Part shown: in pieces, positions 26,182 to 34,902 of the stretch
Layout of the letters: each line of letters starts with the position of its first letter
How positions within the stretch are numbered: the stretch's first letter is position 1
Made by a program: the position numbers and the translations under genes
Notes under the pieces: generated by a model
What the model was told of the DNA's origin: nothing
Databases searched by the model: none
Seen by the model: the letters and a program-made list of their open reading frames with translations, nothing else
Assembly: GCF_900099775.1 (NCBI RefSeq)
Contig: NZ_FMTM01000002.1
Location: 682,001-746,000, forward strand
DNA length: 64,000 nucleotides
DNA from: Rhizobium mongolense subsp. loessense
GTDB lineage: Bacteria > Pseudomonadota > Alphaproteobacteria > Rhizobiales > Rhizobiaceae
Direction: 5' to 3'

Positions 26182-26958
26182 TCAGCTTTTCATCGCGACG
26201 ATGAAAAGTCGGGGAAAAGCCAGCAAGACGGTGCCGTCCCGTTGCACCGGATAATGTTCGGCGATGATGGACTCGTAGAGGTCGAGGAACGCGTCCCGCT
26301 CCTCGTTCACCAAGCGCGCGAGGAAAGGTTTCAATCCCGTGCTCTTGAACCATTCGACGATGCCGTCGATGCCTTTCAGTGGATGGTTGTAAATCGTCTT
26401 CCAGACGTCCACGTGATCGAAATGGGGCATCAGGGCGTCGTAGTATTCGGCTGGCGTCATGATCTCGGTCCGCTCGCCGGCGGCGTCTTTGAGCCTCGTC
26501 TTCCATCGCGAGTCTTCAGCCGCCTTCCTCATCCCCACATGCGACGGCTCCATCAGATTGTCCGGCACCTGAATTGCAAGCGTTCCACCACTTGCGAGGC
26601 CCTCCGCCAGCCGAGGAAGCAAGGCGCGGTGGTCGGGGAGCCATTGCAAAACTGCGTTAGCGAATATCAGATCGTATTCGGGCGCAGACTGCCAGCTCGC
26701 GATATCGGCGACGTCGAATTTGGGTCGGGGAAGCCGCTCTCGAGCGCTCACTATCATCTCCTGCGAAGAATCGATGCCGCTGACATCTGCCTCGGGCCAA
26801 CGGTGGATGAGCAGCTCGGTTGAGTTGCCGGGACCGCATCCCAAGTCGACTGCTCGCCTGACTTCCACGGTCGGAACGGCTGCGAGAAGATCGCGGGCTG
26901 GCCGAGTCCGCTGGTCTGCAAATTTGAGATACTGCGTCGGCGACCATTTTCCCGTCAT
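26182..26958 (-). CDS. tam: Trans-aconitate 2-methyltransferase
   Basis: The 258-residue class I SAM-dependent methyltransferase has motif I VDLGCGPGNSTELL, then SGIDSSQEM, FANAVLQWLPDH, and the Tam-like start KWSPTQYLKFADQRTRPARD. Tam methylates trans-aconitate, a by-product and inhibitor of aconitase. The ATG at 26958 follows AAGGA. It diverges from the aconitase gene 71 bases away, an informative pairing. Confidence 0.92.
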   Translation of the reverse strand: MTGKWSPTQYLKFADQRTRPARDLLAAVPTVEVRRAVDLGCGPGNSTELLIHRWPEADVSGIDSSQEMIVSARERLPRPKFDVADIASWQSAPEYDLIFANAVLQWLPDHRALLPRLAEGLASGGTLAIQVPDNLMEPSHVGMRKAAEDSRWKTRLKDAAGERTEIMTPAEYYDALMPHFDHVDVWKTIYNHPLKGIDGIVEWFKSTGLKPFLARLVNEERDAFLDLYESIIAEHYPVQRDGTVLLAFPRLFIVAMKS

Positions 26959-26981
26959 GTCTAATCCTTGTTGACAACAAA

Positions 26982-27018
26982 CCATTTTTGCTTTTTTAGC
27001 AATAAAAATGCAAAATGG
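26982..27018. promoter_or_regulatory. Imperfect palindrome between tam and the aconitase gene
   Basis: CCATTTTTGC and GCAAAATGG form nested arms, and inside them TTGC-TTTTTTA-GCAA (26988-27002) repeats the half sites seen at 25120-25137. It lies where both divergent promoters must overlap, so one regulator could control both genes. Confidence 0.45.
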
Positions 27019-27029
27019 AAGGACATCCT

Positions 27030-29612
27030 GTGTCGTGGTTTGAATTGCCTATCGCGGGGAATAATTACCGTGCCATTGACCTGCGCTCAGATTTCGGAGC
27101 CGATCTCGATCGCTTGCCGTGGCTGATGAGGATCATGCTGGAGAACTGCATCCGCAATTCCGAAGGCGACGAGCGCAATAAACTTGTCGAGCATTTCCGC
27201 AGTTGGCTGATCGGCGGCACGAGCCAGCAGGAGATTCCGTTCTATCCAGGCCGCGTCCTCATGCACGACACGACATGCGTGCCGGCGCTTGTCGATATCG
27301 CAGCGATGAGAGACGTCGTAGCGGAAAACGGCGGAGACCCGACGAACCTGGTTCCGGCGCTTCGGGTCGATGTCTCGGTCGATCATAGCGTCGGCGTCGA
27401 CCGATACGGCACCAAGGACGCCATGGCGTTCAACATGCACCGGGAGATGGAACGCAACGCCGAACGGTACCGCCTGATGAAATGGGCGACGACGGCCCTG
27501 CCCGGCATCCATGTCCATCCGCCTGGCACCGGGATCATGCACACCATGAACCTGGAGCAGTTGGCGACGGTCATTTCCGTCGACGAGCGCGATGGAGTCT
27601 CGATCGCGAGACCCGACACGCTCATCGGCACCGACAGCCACACGCCGATGATCAACGGCATCGGCGTCGTCGCCTGGGGGGTCGGCGGGCTTGAGGCAGA
27701 GAGCGTGATCTTTGGGATGCCCGTCACGTTGCGCCTGCCTGATGTTATCGGAGTTCGATGTGTCGGCGCGCTGAAACCCGGCGTCCTGTCCACCGATCTC
27801 GCACTTGCGGTCACACACCTACTCCGCCGTCGCGGGATCTCGGGCGAGTTCGTGGAATTCTTCGGGCCTGGCGTATCCCAACTCTCTGCTGGCGACCGTG
27901 CCGTCGTCGCGAACATGGCTCCGGAATACGGCGCATCCAGCGGCTATTTCCCGATCGATTCCATGACCATCCGATATCTCGCAACGACGGGCCGCACCCC
28001 AGAGCATTGCATGATCGTGGAGGAAGTCACCAAAGCGCAGGGACTTTGGTTCGATTCACAAGCGCAGCCAAAATACTCCGATGTGCTCGAGCTCGACCTC
28101 TCGACGCTGACACCGGTCGCCTCCGGCCCCCAGCGTCCCCAGGATATGCTCCCGATCGGTCAGGTCGCGAACGTCCTTCGCGCCACGGCAACGGAACCTG
28201 CAAGGGGCACGGCAACAACCATTCCGCCCTATCCGATCGCGATCGCGGCGATCACGAGCTGTACGAACACTTCGGACCCGAAACTCCTCATCACCGCCGG
28301 ACTCCTGGCAAGGCGAGCTCGGTCAATGGGCCTGCGCCCACCTCACTGGGTGAAGACGTCGCTTGCGCCCGGATCGCCAGCAGCCGAGCGCTTCCTGGCT
28401 CGAGCTGGATTGCTTGAAGACTTGGAGGCTGTCGGATTCGGCATCGTCGGCTATGGGTGCACTACATGCATCGGCAATAGCGGCCCTTTGCACCCTGACA
28501 TGCAGGACGCTGTCGAAAGCGGATCCGTCGCTACCGCGGTCTTGTCGGGGAACCGAAATTTCCCGGGCCGCGTGCATCCATCCCTCAAGTATGGGTTCTT
28601 GATGTCGCCGCCCATGGTAATAGCCCACGCACTGGTCGGCACAATGGACCGAGACGTCGGAAGCGCGGTCCTGGCGACGCGGATGTCCGGCCAGGAAATC
28701 CGATTGGCCGACCTCTGGCCGACGGCAGAAGAGATTGACGCTTTGACGGCTGCAAGTCTTGAGATCGAAGACTTCGGCGCTTCGTTTGCGCATGCCGAAC
28801 AGAACGCATCATGGAGCAACCTGGCCGCCTCCTCGGCCGACCGTTTCCCTTGGGACCCGGCCTCCACCTACATTACGCGTCCGCCTTTCGCTTCGATCGA
28901 TCAGCCGAACCGCTTGGGCACTTACACCGCCCATCCGCTCCTCGTCCTCGGAGATGACGTGACCACGGACCATATCTCTCCTGCGGGGCAGATTTCGTCA
29001 TCGAGTTACGCCGGCCAACACCTTGTCGCAGCCGGCGATCCGAAAGGCGACCTCAATGTCTACGCCGCACGTCGCGGAAACTGGAAGACAATGGTCCGTG
29101 GCCTGTTTGACAACAGGACGGCGAGCAACCTGTTGGTCGGCACAGAGTCAGCCCGCCAGACCATTCATGCGCCCTCCGGGACTGTCGGCCCGATTTGGGA
29201 GATCGCAGAACGCTACGGCAACGAAGGCATCGACACCGTAATTGTCGCGGGCGAGCGTTACGGCGCGGGCTCGTCGCGAGATTGGGCTGCGAAGGGGGTG
29301 GCCCTATTGGGGGTCAGGGCAATTCTAGCCCAGAGCTTTGAGAGGATTCACCGTTCGAACCTTATAGGGATGGGCGTACTGCCGATATTGATGCCGGCGC
29401 AGTTCCATCCCGAGGCGCTGACACTCCGACCTGGCGACCTCGTCATCGTGAAAGCGGAGGCGATAAGTCCACGATGCCCGGTCGAGGTGGAAGTCGCCAG
29501 GGCAAACGGAACCAGCACGCTCTTCAACGGGCGTGCCGCGGTGGAAACGGAACTCGACGTCGTCCTGCTCAACGCCGGGGGCATGATCCCGCACATTCTG
29601 GCGCAACGGTAG
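27030..29612 (+). CDS. acnA: Aconitate hydratase, AcnA/IRP type
   Basis: The 860-residue protein has the AcnA domain order. The iron-sulfur cluster cysteines are in SCTNTSDP and CTTCIGNSGPL, with HSVGVDRYG and GTDSHTPMING near the front and the swivel-domain serine loop AGSSRDWAAKG near the end. It interconverts citrate, cis-aconitate and isocitrate. GTG at 27030 is preferred because GGAAGGA lies six bases upstream; the ATG at 27015 overlaps that site. It is slightly shorter than the usual 890 residues. It is probably a substrate-specific extra copy serving the island. Confidence 0.93.
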   Translation: MSWFELPIAGNNYRAIDLRSDFGADLDRLPWLMRIMLENCIRNSEGDERNKLVEHFRSWLIGGTSQQEIPFYPGRVLMHDTTCVPALVDIAAMRDVVAENGGDPTNLVPALRVDVSVDHSVGVDRYGTKDAMAFNMHREMERNAERYRLMKWATTALPGIHVHPPGTGIMHTMNLEQLATVISVDERDGVSIARPDTLIGTDSHTPMINGIGVVAWGVGGLEAESVIFGMPVTLRLPDVIGVRCVGALKPGVLSTDLALAVTHLLRRRGISGEFVEFFGPGVSQLSAGDRAVVANMAPEYGASSGYFPIDSMTIRYLATTGRTPEHCMIVEEVTKAQGLWFDSQAQPKYSDVLELDLSTLTPVASGPQRPQDMLPIGQVANVLRATATEPARGTATTIPPYPIAIAAITSCTNTSDPKLLITAGLLARRARSMGLRPPHWVKTSLAPGSPAAERFLARAGLLEDLEAVGFGIVGYGCTTCIGNSGPLHPDMQDAVESGSVATAVLSGNRNFPGRVHPSLKYGFLMSPPMVIAHALVGTMDRDVGSAVLATRMSGQEIRLADLWPTAEEIDALTAASLEIEDFGASFAHAEQNASWSNLAASSADRFPWDPASTYITRPPFASIDQPNRLGTYTAHPLLVLGDDVTTDHISPAGQISSSSYAGQHLVAAGDPKGDLNVYAARRGNWKTMVRGLFDNRTASNLLVGTESARQTIHAPSGTVGPIWEIAERYGNEGIDTVIVAGERYGAGSSRDWAAKGVALLGVRAILAQSFERIHRSNLIGMGVLPILMPAQFHPEALTLRPGDLVIVKAEAISPRCPVEVEVARANGTSTLFNGRAAVETELDVVLLNAGGMIPHILAQR

Positions 29613-30003
29613 CGAATTTGGTCAATGGCCGTTTGGCATTGCTAAAGACGTAGATCGCGGTTCCCTTAATCACTTGGATGCCGGCATAATCACCGCCGCG
29701 GACGTGCGTTGGCAGTTGAATGGAATAGAACAGACTACCCCGCGATTCCCCAAGCGCTCGCCTTGAGCGGAATAGAACCGCGGACCCGCTATTCCAGCGC
29801 CGCGGCAAACGTTAATTTATGGAATGCCAGATCATTTGAGACGCGTCACATTCCTGGCCGCAATGACGCTCATGCGGCTGTGGTTATTCGTTCAATCGGC
29901 GAGGCCGTGAATGACTGCCCAAGCTACGCCTCCGCGTCCAAAGTGGTCGAGTTTGACAAACTTTGCCAAGTCCAGCTAAATTGGGCGCAATATGGAGGCT
30001 CGA
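29613..30003. other. Intergenic region with the parDE promoter
   Basis: No gene is supported. A candidate promoter for parDE is TTGACA (29953-29958) with TAAATT (29977-29982) after 18 bases. A GGAATAG/CTATTCC inverted repeat lies at 29769-29795. A short minus-strand frame (29569-29808) is protein-like in part but unrecognised. Confidence 0.4.
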
Positions 30004-30258
30004 ATGGCTACGATGAATGTATCTTTACCCGACCCAATGAAAGAATGGGTCGAGGCACAAGCGAGGACCGGGCGATATTCCAATGCTAGTGACTATGTGC
30101 GTGACCTGATTCGGAGGGACCAAGCGCGCAGTGATAAGATTGCCGCCATGCAACGCTTGGTCGATGACGGTCTCAAAAGTGGAGTTGGCAACCGGTCGAG
30201 GGACGAACTCTTTGCCGCGGCAATCGAGCGCGGGGAAACGACGCGCGGCGGCAGATAA
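30004..30258 (+). CDS. parD: ParD-type antitoxin
   Basis: The 84-residue protein has an N-terminal ribbon-helix-helix (MNVSLPDPMKEWVEAQA, then GRYSNASDYVRDLIRRDQ) and a charged tail that would wrap the toxin. The ATG at 30004 is chosen over one at 29992 because GGAGG sits five bases before it. Its stop overlaps the parE start by one base. Confidence 0.92.
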   Translation: MATMNVSLPDPMKEWVEAQARTGRYSNASDYVRDLIRRDQARSDKIAAMQRLVDDGLKSGVGNRSRDELFAAAIERGETTRGGR

Positions 30259-30551
30259 TGCATTTTAGACTTTCTGTCGAAGCGGAAGAGGACATCATTG
30301 CGATCGCCGAGCAAGGTGTCCGCATGTTCGGATCCGCACAGGCGAGGCGGTATCATGACGAGCTGTTCGCGATGCTTGACCTGATTGCCGCGAATCCGCG
30401 ATTAGCGCGTGAGCGAGAGGAGATTTCGCCGCCGGTTAGAATCCATCCGTTCAAAGCCCATCTCGTTGTCTACCGGATCGAAGAGAACGGGGCCATTTTC
30501 GTGATCCGAATACGCCATGGACACGAAGACTGGGCCGGCGATCCTGTTTAG
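30258..30551 (+). CDS. parE: ParE-type toxin
   Basis: The 97-residue RelE/ParE-superfamily protein has VEAEEDIIAIAEQG at the start and the C-terminal strands RIHPFKAHLVVYRI and VIRIRHGHEDW. ParE toxins poison DNA gyrase, while relatives are RNases; sequence alone does not decide. It forms a standard antitoxin-first operon with parD. Confidence 0.92.
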   Translation: MHFRLSVEAEEDIIAIAEQGVRMFGSAQARRYHDELFAMLDLIAANPRLAREREEISPPVRIHPFKAHLVVYRIEENGAIFVIRIRHGHEDWAGDPV

Positions 30552-30608
30552 ACACATCGCCCACCACGCCGCAATAGTACGCTCTCGATCGTGTGAAACG
30601 CCAAATTT

Positions 30609-31235
30609 CTAGATCGCGGTTTTGATAGGAATCGGACCCTTGGCCGACCAAAGCCGCGGTTTTCGGAGGAGAGTAAGGTACAGGCCGCTCAAGTCCTTGC
30701 TTTGCTCCAACTCGTCTCTTTTGCCGTAACCCCAGAGCACGCCAATTGCGCTCATCCTGTTCGCGTGCGCGCCTGTAATGTCGAATTTCCGGCCGCCAAC
30801 CATGACGCACCGATCCGCGACAAGACCGTTTTCCGTCATTATATGGGCGATGAGCTCCGGCTTATGGTCGATGTTTCCAGCCGGCGTTGACCCGTAGATG
30901 CCGTTGAAAAGGGCTCCCAAGCCCTTGTTTTGAATGATCGTGCGCGCGAACGTCGCTCGCTTCGATGTAGCGAGGAACAGGCGTGCGTTCTTGTGCATCG
31001 TCGCAAGTGCCTCCGGGATTTCATCATAAAGCTCGCTGAGCAGGAGCCCTCTCGACCCCTAGTCGCGCCTGTAGGCCTCAACGGCTTCCAAGACACGATC
31101 GTCGCCAAACGGCCGCAAGAGGTAGCGCATGACATCTTCGATCGGCGGTGTGCCATCGAGATCGAGTAAAATCGCAGGTGGGAGGGGAGATATATTGTCG
31201 CTCGCTTTCACAAGGGTGAATGCCAAATAGCTCAT
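30609..31235 (-). pseudogene. Decayed HAD-family hydrolase
   Basis: One frame reads a phosphoglycolate-phosphatase-like protein but is damaged. The catalytic start ILLDLDGT (about 31172) is followed by too few residues before the cap region, so part appears deleted. A TAG stop interrupts at 31059-31061 after EAYRRD. The Mg ligand motif reads VMVGGRKFDI, where family members have VGDR. The C-terminal part (LYDEIPEALA, FLATSKR) is otherwise well kept. It is almost certainly inactive. Confidence 0.75.
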
Positions 31236-31239
31236 GTGC

Positions 31240-31385
31240 CGACGAAGTGGGCGACGGCACGAGGGCTGGTTCCGGACACGCGAAAGCCCGCGTTCTGCAA
31301 GGCCCCGGGCGGTTGCGTACCCGATGCCGGTGGATGCCCCCGTCACCAGGGCGACGCCAGGATTGGTCTTGTTTATGGAAATCAC
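31240..31385 (-). pseudogene. N-terminal fragment of a short-chain dehydrogenase
   Basis: From a GTG at 31385 the frame gives ISINKTNPGVALVTGASTG and continues IGYATARGLAERG, the SDR cofactor-binding start. A one-base frameshift then appears: the next frame continues AGFRVSGTSPRA as SDRs do, before stopping. Nothing of the catalytic half remains, and the fragment runs into the HAD relic. Confidence 0.65.
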
Positions 31386-31480
31386 TTCTTTCTTTGTGCT
31401 GGATTGCGCTTCGAAATATCGGTCGGCCTGCCGGCCGTGGGTCTGGTGTTTGGAAAACGGGAACGGTTGGAGGCAGGCTT

Positions 31481-32785
31481 TCAATTACCACCCCGTCCGG
31501 TGCTCGCGTCGGTCAATTCGTTCGTCCAGCGTCGGAACAGCGCACTGGCGTTGACTCCTCCGAAGCCAAAGCCATTGGAGATCGCGTAATCCATCTCCAT
31601 TGGCCGGGCTTGGCTTGCGACGAAGTCGATGCCGTCGGCGGCCGGATCCGGAGCGCTCAGATTAAGTGTCGGCGGCGCCACCTGGTCCCTGAGCGCCAGG
31701 ATCGCGAAGATGACGCCAAGCCCGCCGGCGGCGCCGAGCAGGTGTCCGGTCGCCGATTTCGTTGCGCTGACAGCTATCGCGAAATCGCGCCCGAACACGT
31801 TCTTTATTGCCGCGATTTCCCCAAGATCGCCTACTGGCGTGGAAGTCGCATGCGCATTGAGATGACGAACCTCACGCGACGAAATCCCTGCTTGTGCAAT
31901 CGCGATCTCCATGGCACGGCGCGCCCCTTCGCCGTCCGTGGGACCGGAGGTGACATGATGAGCATCCGCCGTCGTGCCGTAGCCGACGAGCTCGGCGAGC
32001 GGTTTCGCACCGCGCGCAAGCGCGTGGCTCATTTCCTCGATGACCAGGATGCCGGCTCCTTCTCCCATGACAAAGCCGTCCCGGGCCATGTCGAAAGGTC
32101 GTGAGGCCTCAGCCGGCGTGTCGTTGAAGCTGGTCGAAAGAGAACGAGCGGCCGCAAACCCGCCGAGACTGACAATGTTCATGCATGCTTCCGTGCCACC
32201 GCACACCGCGATGTCGGCTTCGTTTGCGCGGATAAGACGAGCCGCATCGCCGACCGCCTGGATGCCGGCCGCACACGCCGTCACCGGCGCGCCCAGTGGA
32301 CCTTTGAAGCCATGACGGATGGAAATGTGACCCGCCGCGAGATTCACCAGGAAGGACGGTATCGTAAACGGAGACAGGCGACGGACACCGCGGAGGTCGA
32401 CCGTGCGCACCGCCTCGGTGATGGCGGGAAACCCGCCGATGCCCGAAGCGATGACCGTGGCTGTGCGCAGGCGTTCCGTTTCCGAGCTAGGCTTCCAATT
32501 CGCCTGCGCAACAGCCTGTTCTGCCGCCGCCAGCGCAAAGAGAATGAACCGATCCACCTTTCGTTGATCTTTCGGCGCAAGGACGGTATTCGGATTGAAG
32601 CCGGCTTCGGGGTCTTCTTCCAGGGATGGAACTACCCCTCCGACCTTTGCCGGGAGGTTGCCGACCACATCGTCCGGAAGCCTTCGGATGCCCGAGCGGC
32701 CGGCCAGGAGACGCGACCAGGACGCTTCAACATCGGCGGCAAGGGGCGTGACAGCTCCCATGCCCGTAACAACAATCCGTCGCAT
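31481..32785 (-). CDS. fabF: Beta-ketoacyl-ACP synthase II-like protein
   Basis: The 434-residue thiolase-fold enzyme has the KAS II triad: cysteine in VTACAAGIQAVG, histidine in NAHATSTPVGD and histidine in KSATGHLLGAAGG, plus the glycine-rich end SNGFGFGGVNA. It extends acyl-ACP chains. It lies outside any fatty-acid locus, 46 bases after a TetR gene on the same strand. It may be a secondary copy with a specialised lipid or detoxification role. Confidence 0.92.
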   Translation of the reverse strand: MRRIVVTGMGAVTPLAADVEASWSRLLAGRSGIRRLPDDVVGNLPAKVGGVVPSLEEDPEAGFNPNTVLAPKDQRKVDRFILFALAAAEQAVAQANWKPSSETERLRTATVIASGIGGFPAITEAVRTVDLRGVRRLSPFTIPSFLVNLAAGHISIRHGFKGPLGAPVTACAAGIQAVGDAARLIRANEADIAVCGGTEACMNIVSLGGFAAARSLSTSFNDTPAEASRPFDMARDGFVMGEGAGILVIEEMSHALARGAKPLAELVGYGTTADAHHVTSGPTDGEGARRAMEIAIAQAGISSREVRHLNAHATSTPVGDLGEIAAIKNVFGRDFAIAVSATKSATGHLLGAAGGLGVIFAILALRDQVAPPTLNLSAPDPAADGIDFVASQARPMEMDYAISNGFGFGGVNASALFRRWTNELTDASTGRGGN

Positions 32786-32831
32786 CTATTTTCCCATCAG
32801 TTTGAGTGCGCCGCCGGCACTGACACGCCGT

Positions 32832-33410
32832 TCAAGCGCCGGCTGCTTCGCGAACCTGATTGGTCGCCGCATCCAGAAAGGCCTGCGCGAGGTCGGGATC
32901 GTTGATGACGCGCGATAACATCAACGCACCGACCATCGTCGAGAGAATGGCCATGGCCTTGCCATCTGACTCCTCGCCATTGGTCTCGGCAATGAAACGG
33001 CCGAGGATCCCGAGATGCTCCCTGATCCCGGCTTCGAACGAAGCTTTCACGTCCATGCCTTGTCTGGCGGCATCCGAACCCAGCGCCACGATCGGGCAGC
33101 CGTCCATCTTTTCTCCGCGATGGTCCATACTGAGATAGAACGCGATCACCTCGCCAAGCGGATCCTCGTGTTTTGCCGCAGTCGCGGCCGACCATCGGTT
33201 GGTGGCGCTTTCCATCGCTCGCCTGGACGCCTGCGCAACCAGGTCCTCCTTTGAGGTGAACTGCTTGTAAAAGGCGCCTTGGGTCAGCCCGGCACCCTTC
33301 ATCAGATCCTTAAGGCCGATGCCGTCAAAGCCTCGCTCCCGAAAAAGGCGACTTGCTACATTGATCACGGTTTCGCGGTTCTCCGCGGCCTGAGTGCGAG
33401 TTACGCGCAT
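32832..33410 (-). CDS. TetR-family regulator
   Basis: The 192-residue protein has the TetR helix-turn-helix (LKDLMKGAGLTQGAFYKQFT) and a C-terminal domain with CPIVALGSDAARQG, seen in AcuR/YxaF-like regulators of reactive small molecules. The second ATG (33410) has AGGAG at proper spacing; the one at 33416 is too close. It diverges from the secreted-protein gene at 33490 and precedes fabF. Confidence 0.92.
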   Translation of the reverse strand: MRVTRTQAAENRETVINVASRLFRERGFDGIGLKDLMKGAGLTQGAFYKQFTSKEDLVAQASRRAMESATNRWSAATAAKHEDPLGEVIAFYLSMDHRGEKMDGCPIVALGSDAARQGMDVKASFEAGIREHLGILGRFIAETNGEESDGKAMAILSTMVGALMLSRVINDPDLAQAFLDAATNQVREAAGA

Positions 33411-33428
33411 CGTCATCTCCTTTTTTAA

Positions 33429-33471
33429 ATTGCATTCGTAATCTAAACTCTATATAGAGGTCGAACGCAAT
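33429..33471. promoter_or_regulatory. Palindromic operator between divergent genes
   Basis: ATTGCATTCG (33429-33438) and CGAACGCAAT (33462-33471) are inverted with one mismatch. Centred inside is the perfect palindrome CTCTATATAGAG (33448-33459). The layout fits binding by the adjacent TetR protein. Confidence 0.6.
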
Positions 33472-33489
33472 CTAAAAAGGATTTACGAA

Positions 33490-33852
33490 GTGATCCGCAG
33501 AACCCTGAGCGCAACGCTCCTTGCCGCGCTATTTCTTTCGACCCCGGCTTTTGCCGAGGAAGCAACCATCGGACGCCCGATCGGAGGCGGCAGCCTGCAC
33601 GCGGGACCCCTCGACATGGTGGTCTACTACGTCTCGGTCGACGGCGACCTCCTAGAGGTCACCGCCACCTTCGCCCCGAAGACCGGGGGCGATCCGCTGC
33701 GCGTCGTCATGGGCCTTGCCGACGGCGACTCCGTGGCATTTTCCATGCCAGGCCACCATGACGCGCTTTACGCGTTCTCAAGGTCCGGCAAGGAGGTGAC
33801 GGTCTCGACCGAGACTGCCACACATCTGCGGGCCGACGCGACAATGCGTTGA
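33490..33852 (+). CDS. Small exported protein of unknown function
   Basis: The 120-residue protein starts at a GTG. Residues 1-22 are a clear Sec signal peptide (LLAALFLSTPAFAEE). The mature part is beta-rich without cysteines (DMVVYYVSVDGDLLEVTATF; KEVTVSTETATHL), a small periplasmic sandwich in appearance. I do not recognise a family. It is divergent from and probably controlled by the TetR gene. Confidence 0.75.
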   Translation: MIRRTLSATLLAALFLSTPAFAEEATIGRPIGGGSLHAGPLDMVVYYVSVDGDLLEVTATFAPKTGGDPLRVVMGLADGDSVAFSMPGHHDALYAFSRSGKEVTVSTETATHLRADATMR

Positions 33853-33962
33853 CCCGAGGTGCAGACCGCAGCCTGTGTGCTACCGGTCGCTGGTCTTGTG
33901 TCCGCGGCTCGCCACACGGTGCCCTCGATCACGCCATCGAACAAGTCTGGAGGAGAGGCCAA

Positions 33963-34421
33963 ATGCTATACAGTTATTTTGTCGAGAAATCGATCCGACA
34001 GAGCTTCGACCACGTCAACAACCATCGCTGGGATGCGGCGGTGAAAGCAGTCGTGCCGCATGTCCATCACCGCGTTTCCGGCACCCACGCGCTTGGTGGC
34101 GAGCGCCACGACAAAGAAGCCCTGCGCCGCTGGTTTGAGCGCCTCGGCCGTGTCCTGCCCACTCTCCATCTCACGGTCAACCATATCTGGGTGAAGGGCT
34201 GGCCGTGGCATACCACCGTGTTTGCCCAGTGGGACGGAACCGCAACGCTGCGCAACGGCGACGCGTCGTACGTCAATCGTGGTCTCCACGTGTTCACCCT
34301 GCGGTGGGGAAGAGTCTATGCACTTGAGGAATTTTACGATTCACAGGCAGCGGCGCGCGGTCTTGCCGCCCAAGCGGCAGTTGGCCTCGAAGAGGCTGTC
34401 GCCGAACAGATTATAAGCTAG
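33963..34421 (+). CDS. SnoaL/NTF2-like protein
   Basis: The 152-residue protein has the cone-shaped NTF2-like pattern: helix SFDHVNNHRWDAAVKAVVPH, then HHRVSGTHALGGERHDKEAL and the strands VFAQWDG and HVFTLRWGRV. Such proteins are enzymes or binding proteins for small hydrophobic molecules. The ATG at 33963 follows GGAGGAGAGG. It probably shares a transcript with the exported protein upstream. Confidence 0.8.
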   Translation: MLYSYFVEKSIRQSFDHVNNHRWDAAVKAVVPHVHHRVSGTHALGGERHDKEALRRWFERLGRVLPTLHLTVNHIWVKGWPWHTTVFAQWDGTATLRNGDASYVNRGLHVFTLRWGRVYALEEFYDSQAAARGLAAQAAVGLEEAVAEQIIS

Positions 34422-34524
34422 CAAGGAGAAGCGTAGTTAGAGGCGCCACCGCGTTACGTGACCGGGGGTACGCTCGCCGATTTCTCGCTGGTGAGCAGGG
34501 ATGGCTGGCAGATCCGCTCGATAG

Positions 34525-34653
34525 ATCGGCCATTCGGAAATTCGGCTGGAAGAGCCGATCCTGAAGCGCCGCGATCGCACACCCGTCATCACGATCCGCT
34601 CGGATATCAACGCGGCAAACTCATCTTCCAGAGGTTTCCAAAGGAGATCATGA
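34525..34653 (+). pseudogene. Possible remnant of an RND efflux permease
   Basis: Within the 480-base gap at 34422-34902, a 42-codon stretch between two stops reads EEPILKRRDRTPVITIRSDI. This resembles the conserved pore/docking segment of HAE-type RND permeases (a D/E-P-I-L-x-R-R-x-R...I-T-V-x-x-D-I pattern). No flanking homology is convincing. The remaining gap sequence shows no gene. Confidence 0.35.
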
Positions 34654-34902
34654 AGGCTCTCCAGCCGCGCCGACGAAGAGTGCTGGCGTGCGCGGCCCGC
34701 GTCGATCGGACGAACCCGGCCAACGGCTTGTTCTGCTGTGATGCAACTTTCGGGCGGAGGCTGCGGAACCACCGCGGTCCTGCACTCGATATTTCAGGCC
34801 GCGCTGGTGACACCCAGCGCGTCACATTCGACGTGTCGGAACCGGCATGACGCACCGCCCAGTCAGGTGCGCAATCAGCGACCTTTCCCAGCCCCCAGAC
34901 CG

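Noticed and set aside
29769..29795. GGAATAG/CTATTCC repeat as an attachment site or insertion-sequence end
   Set aside because: No transposase or integrase is nearby, and no target duplication was seen.
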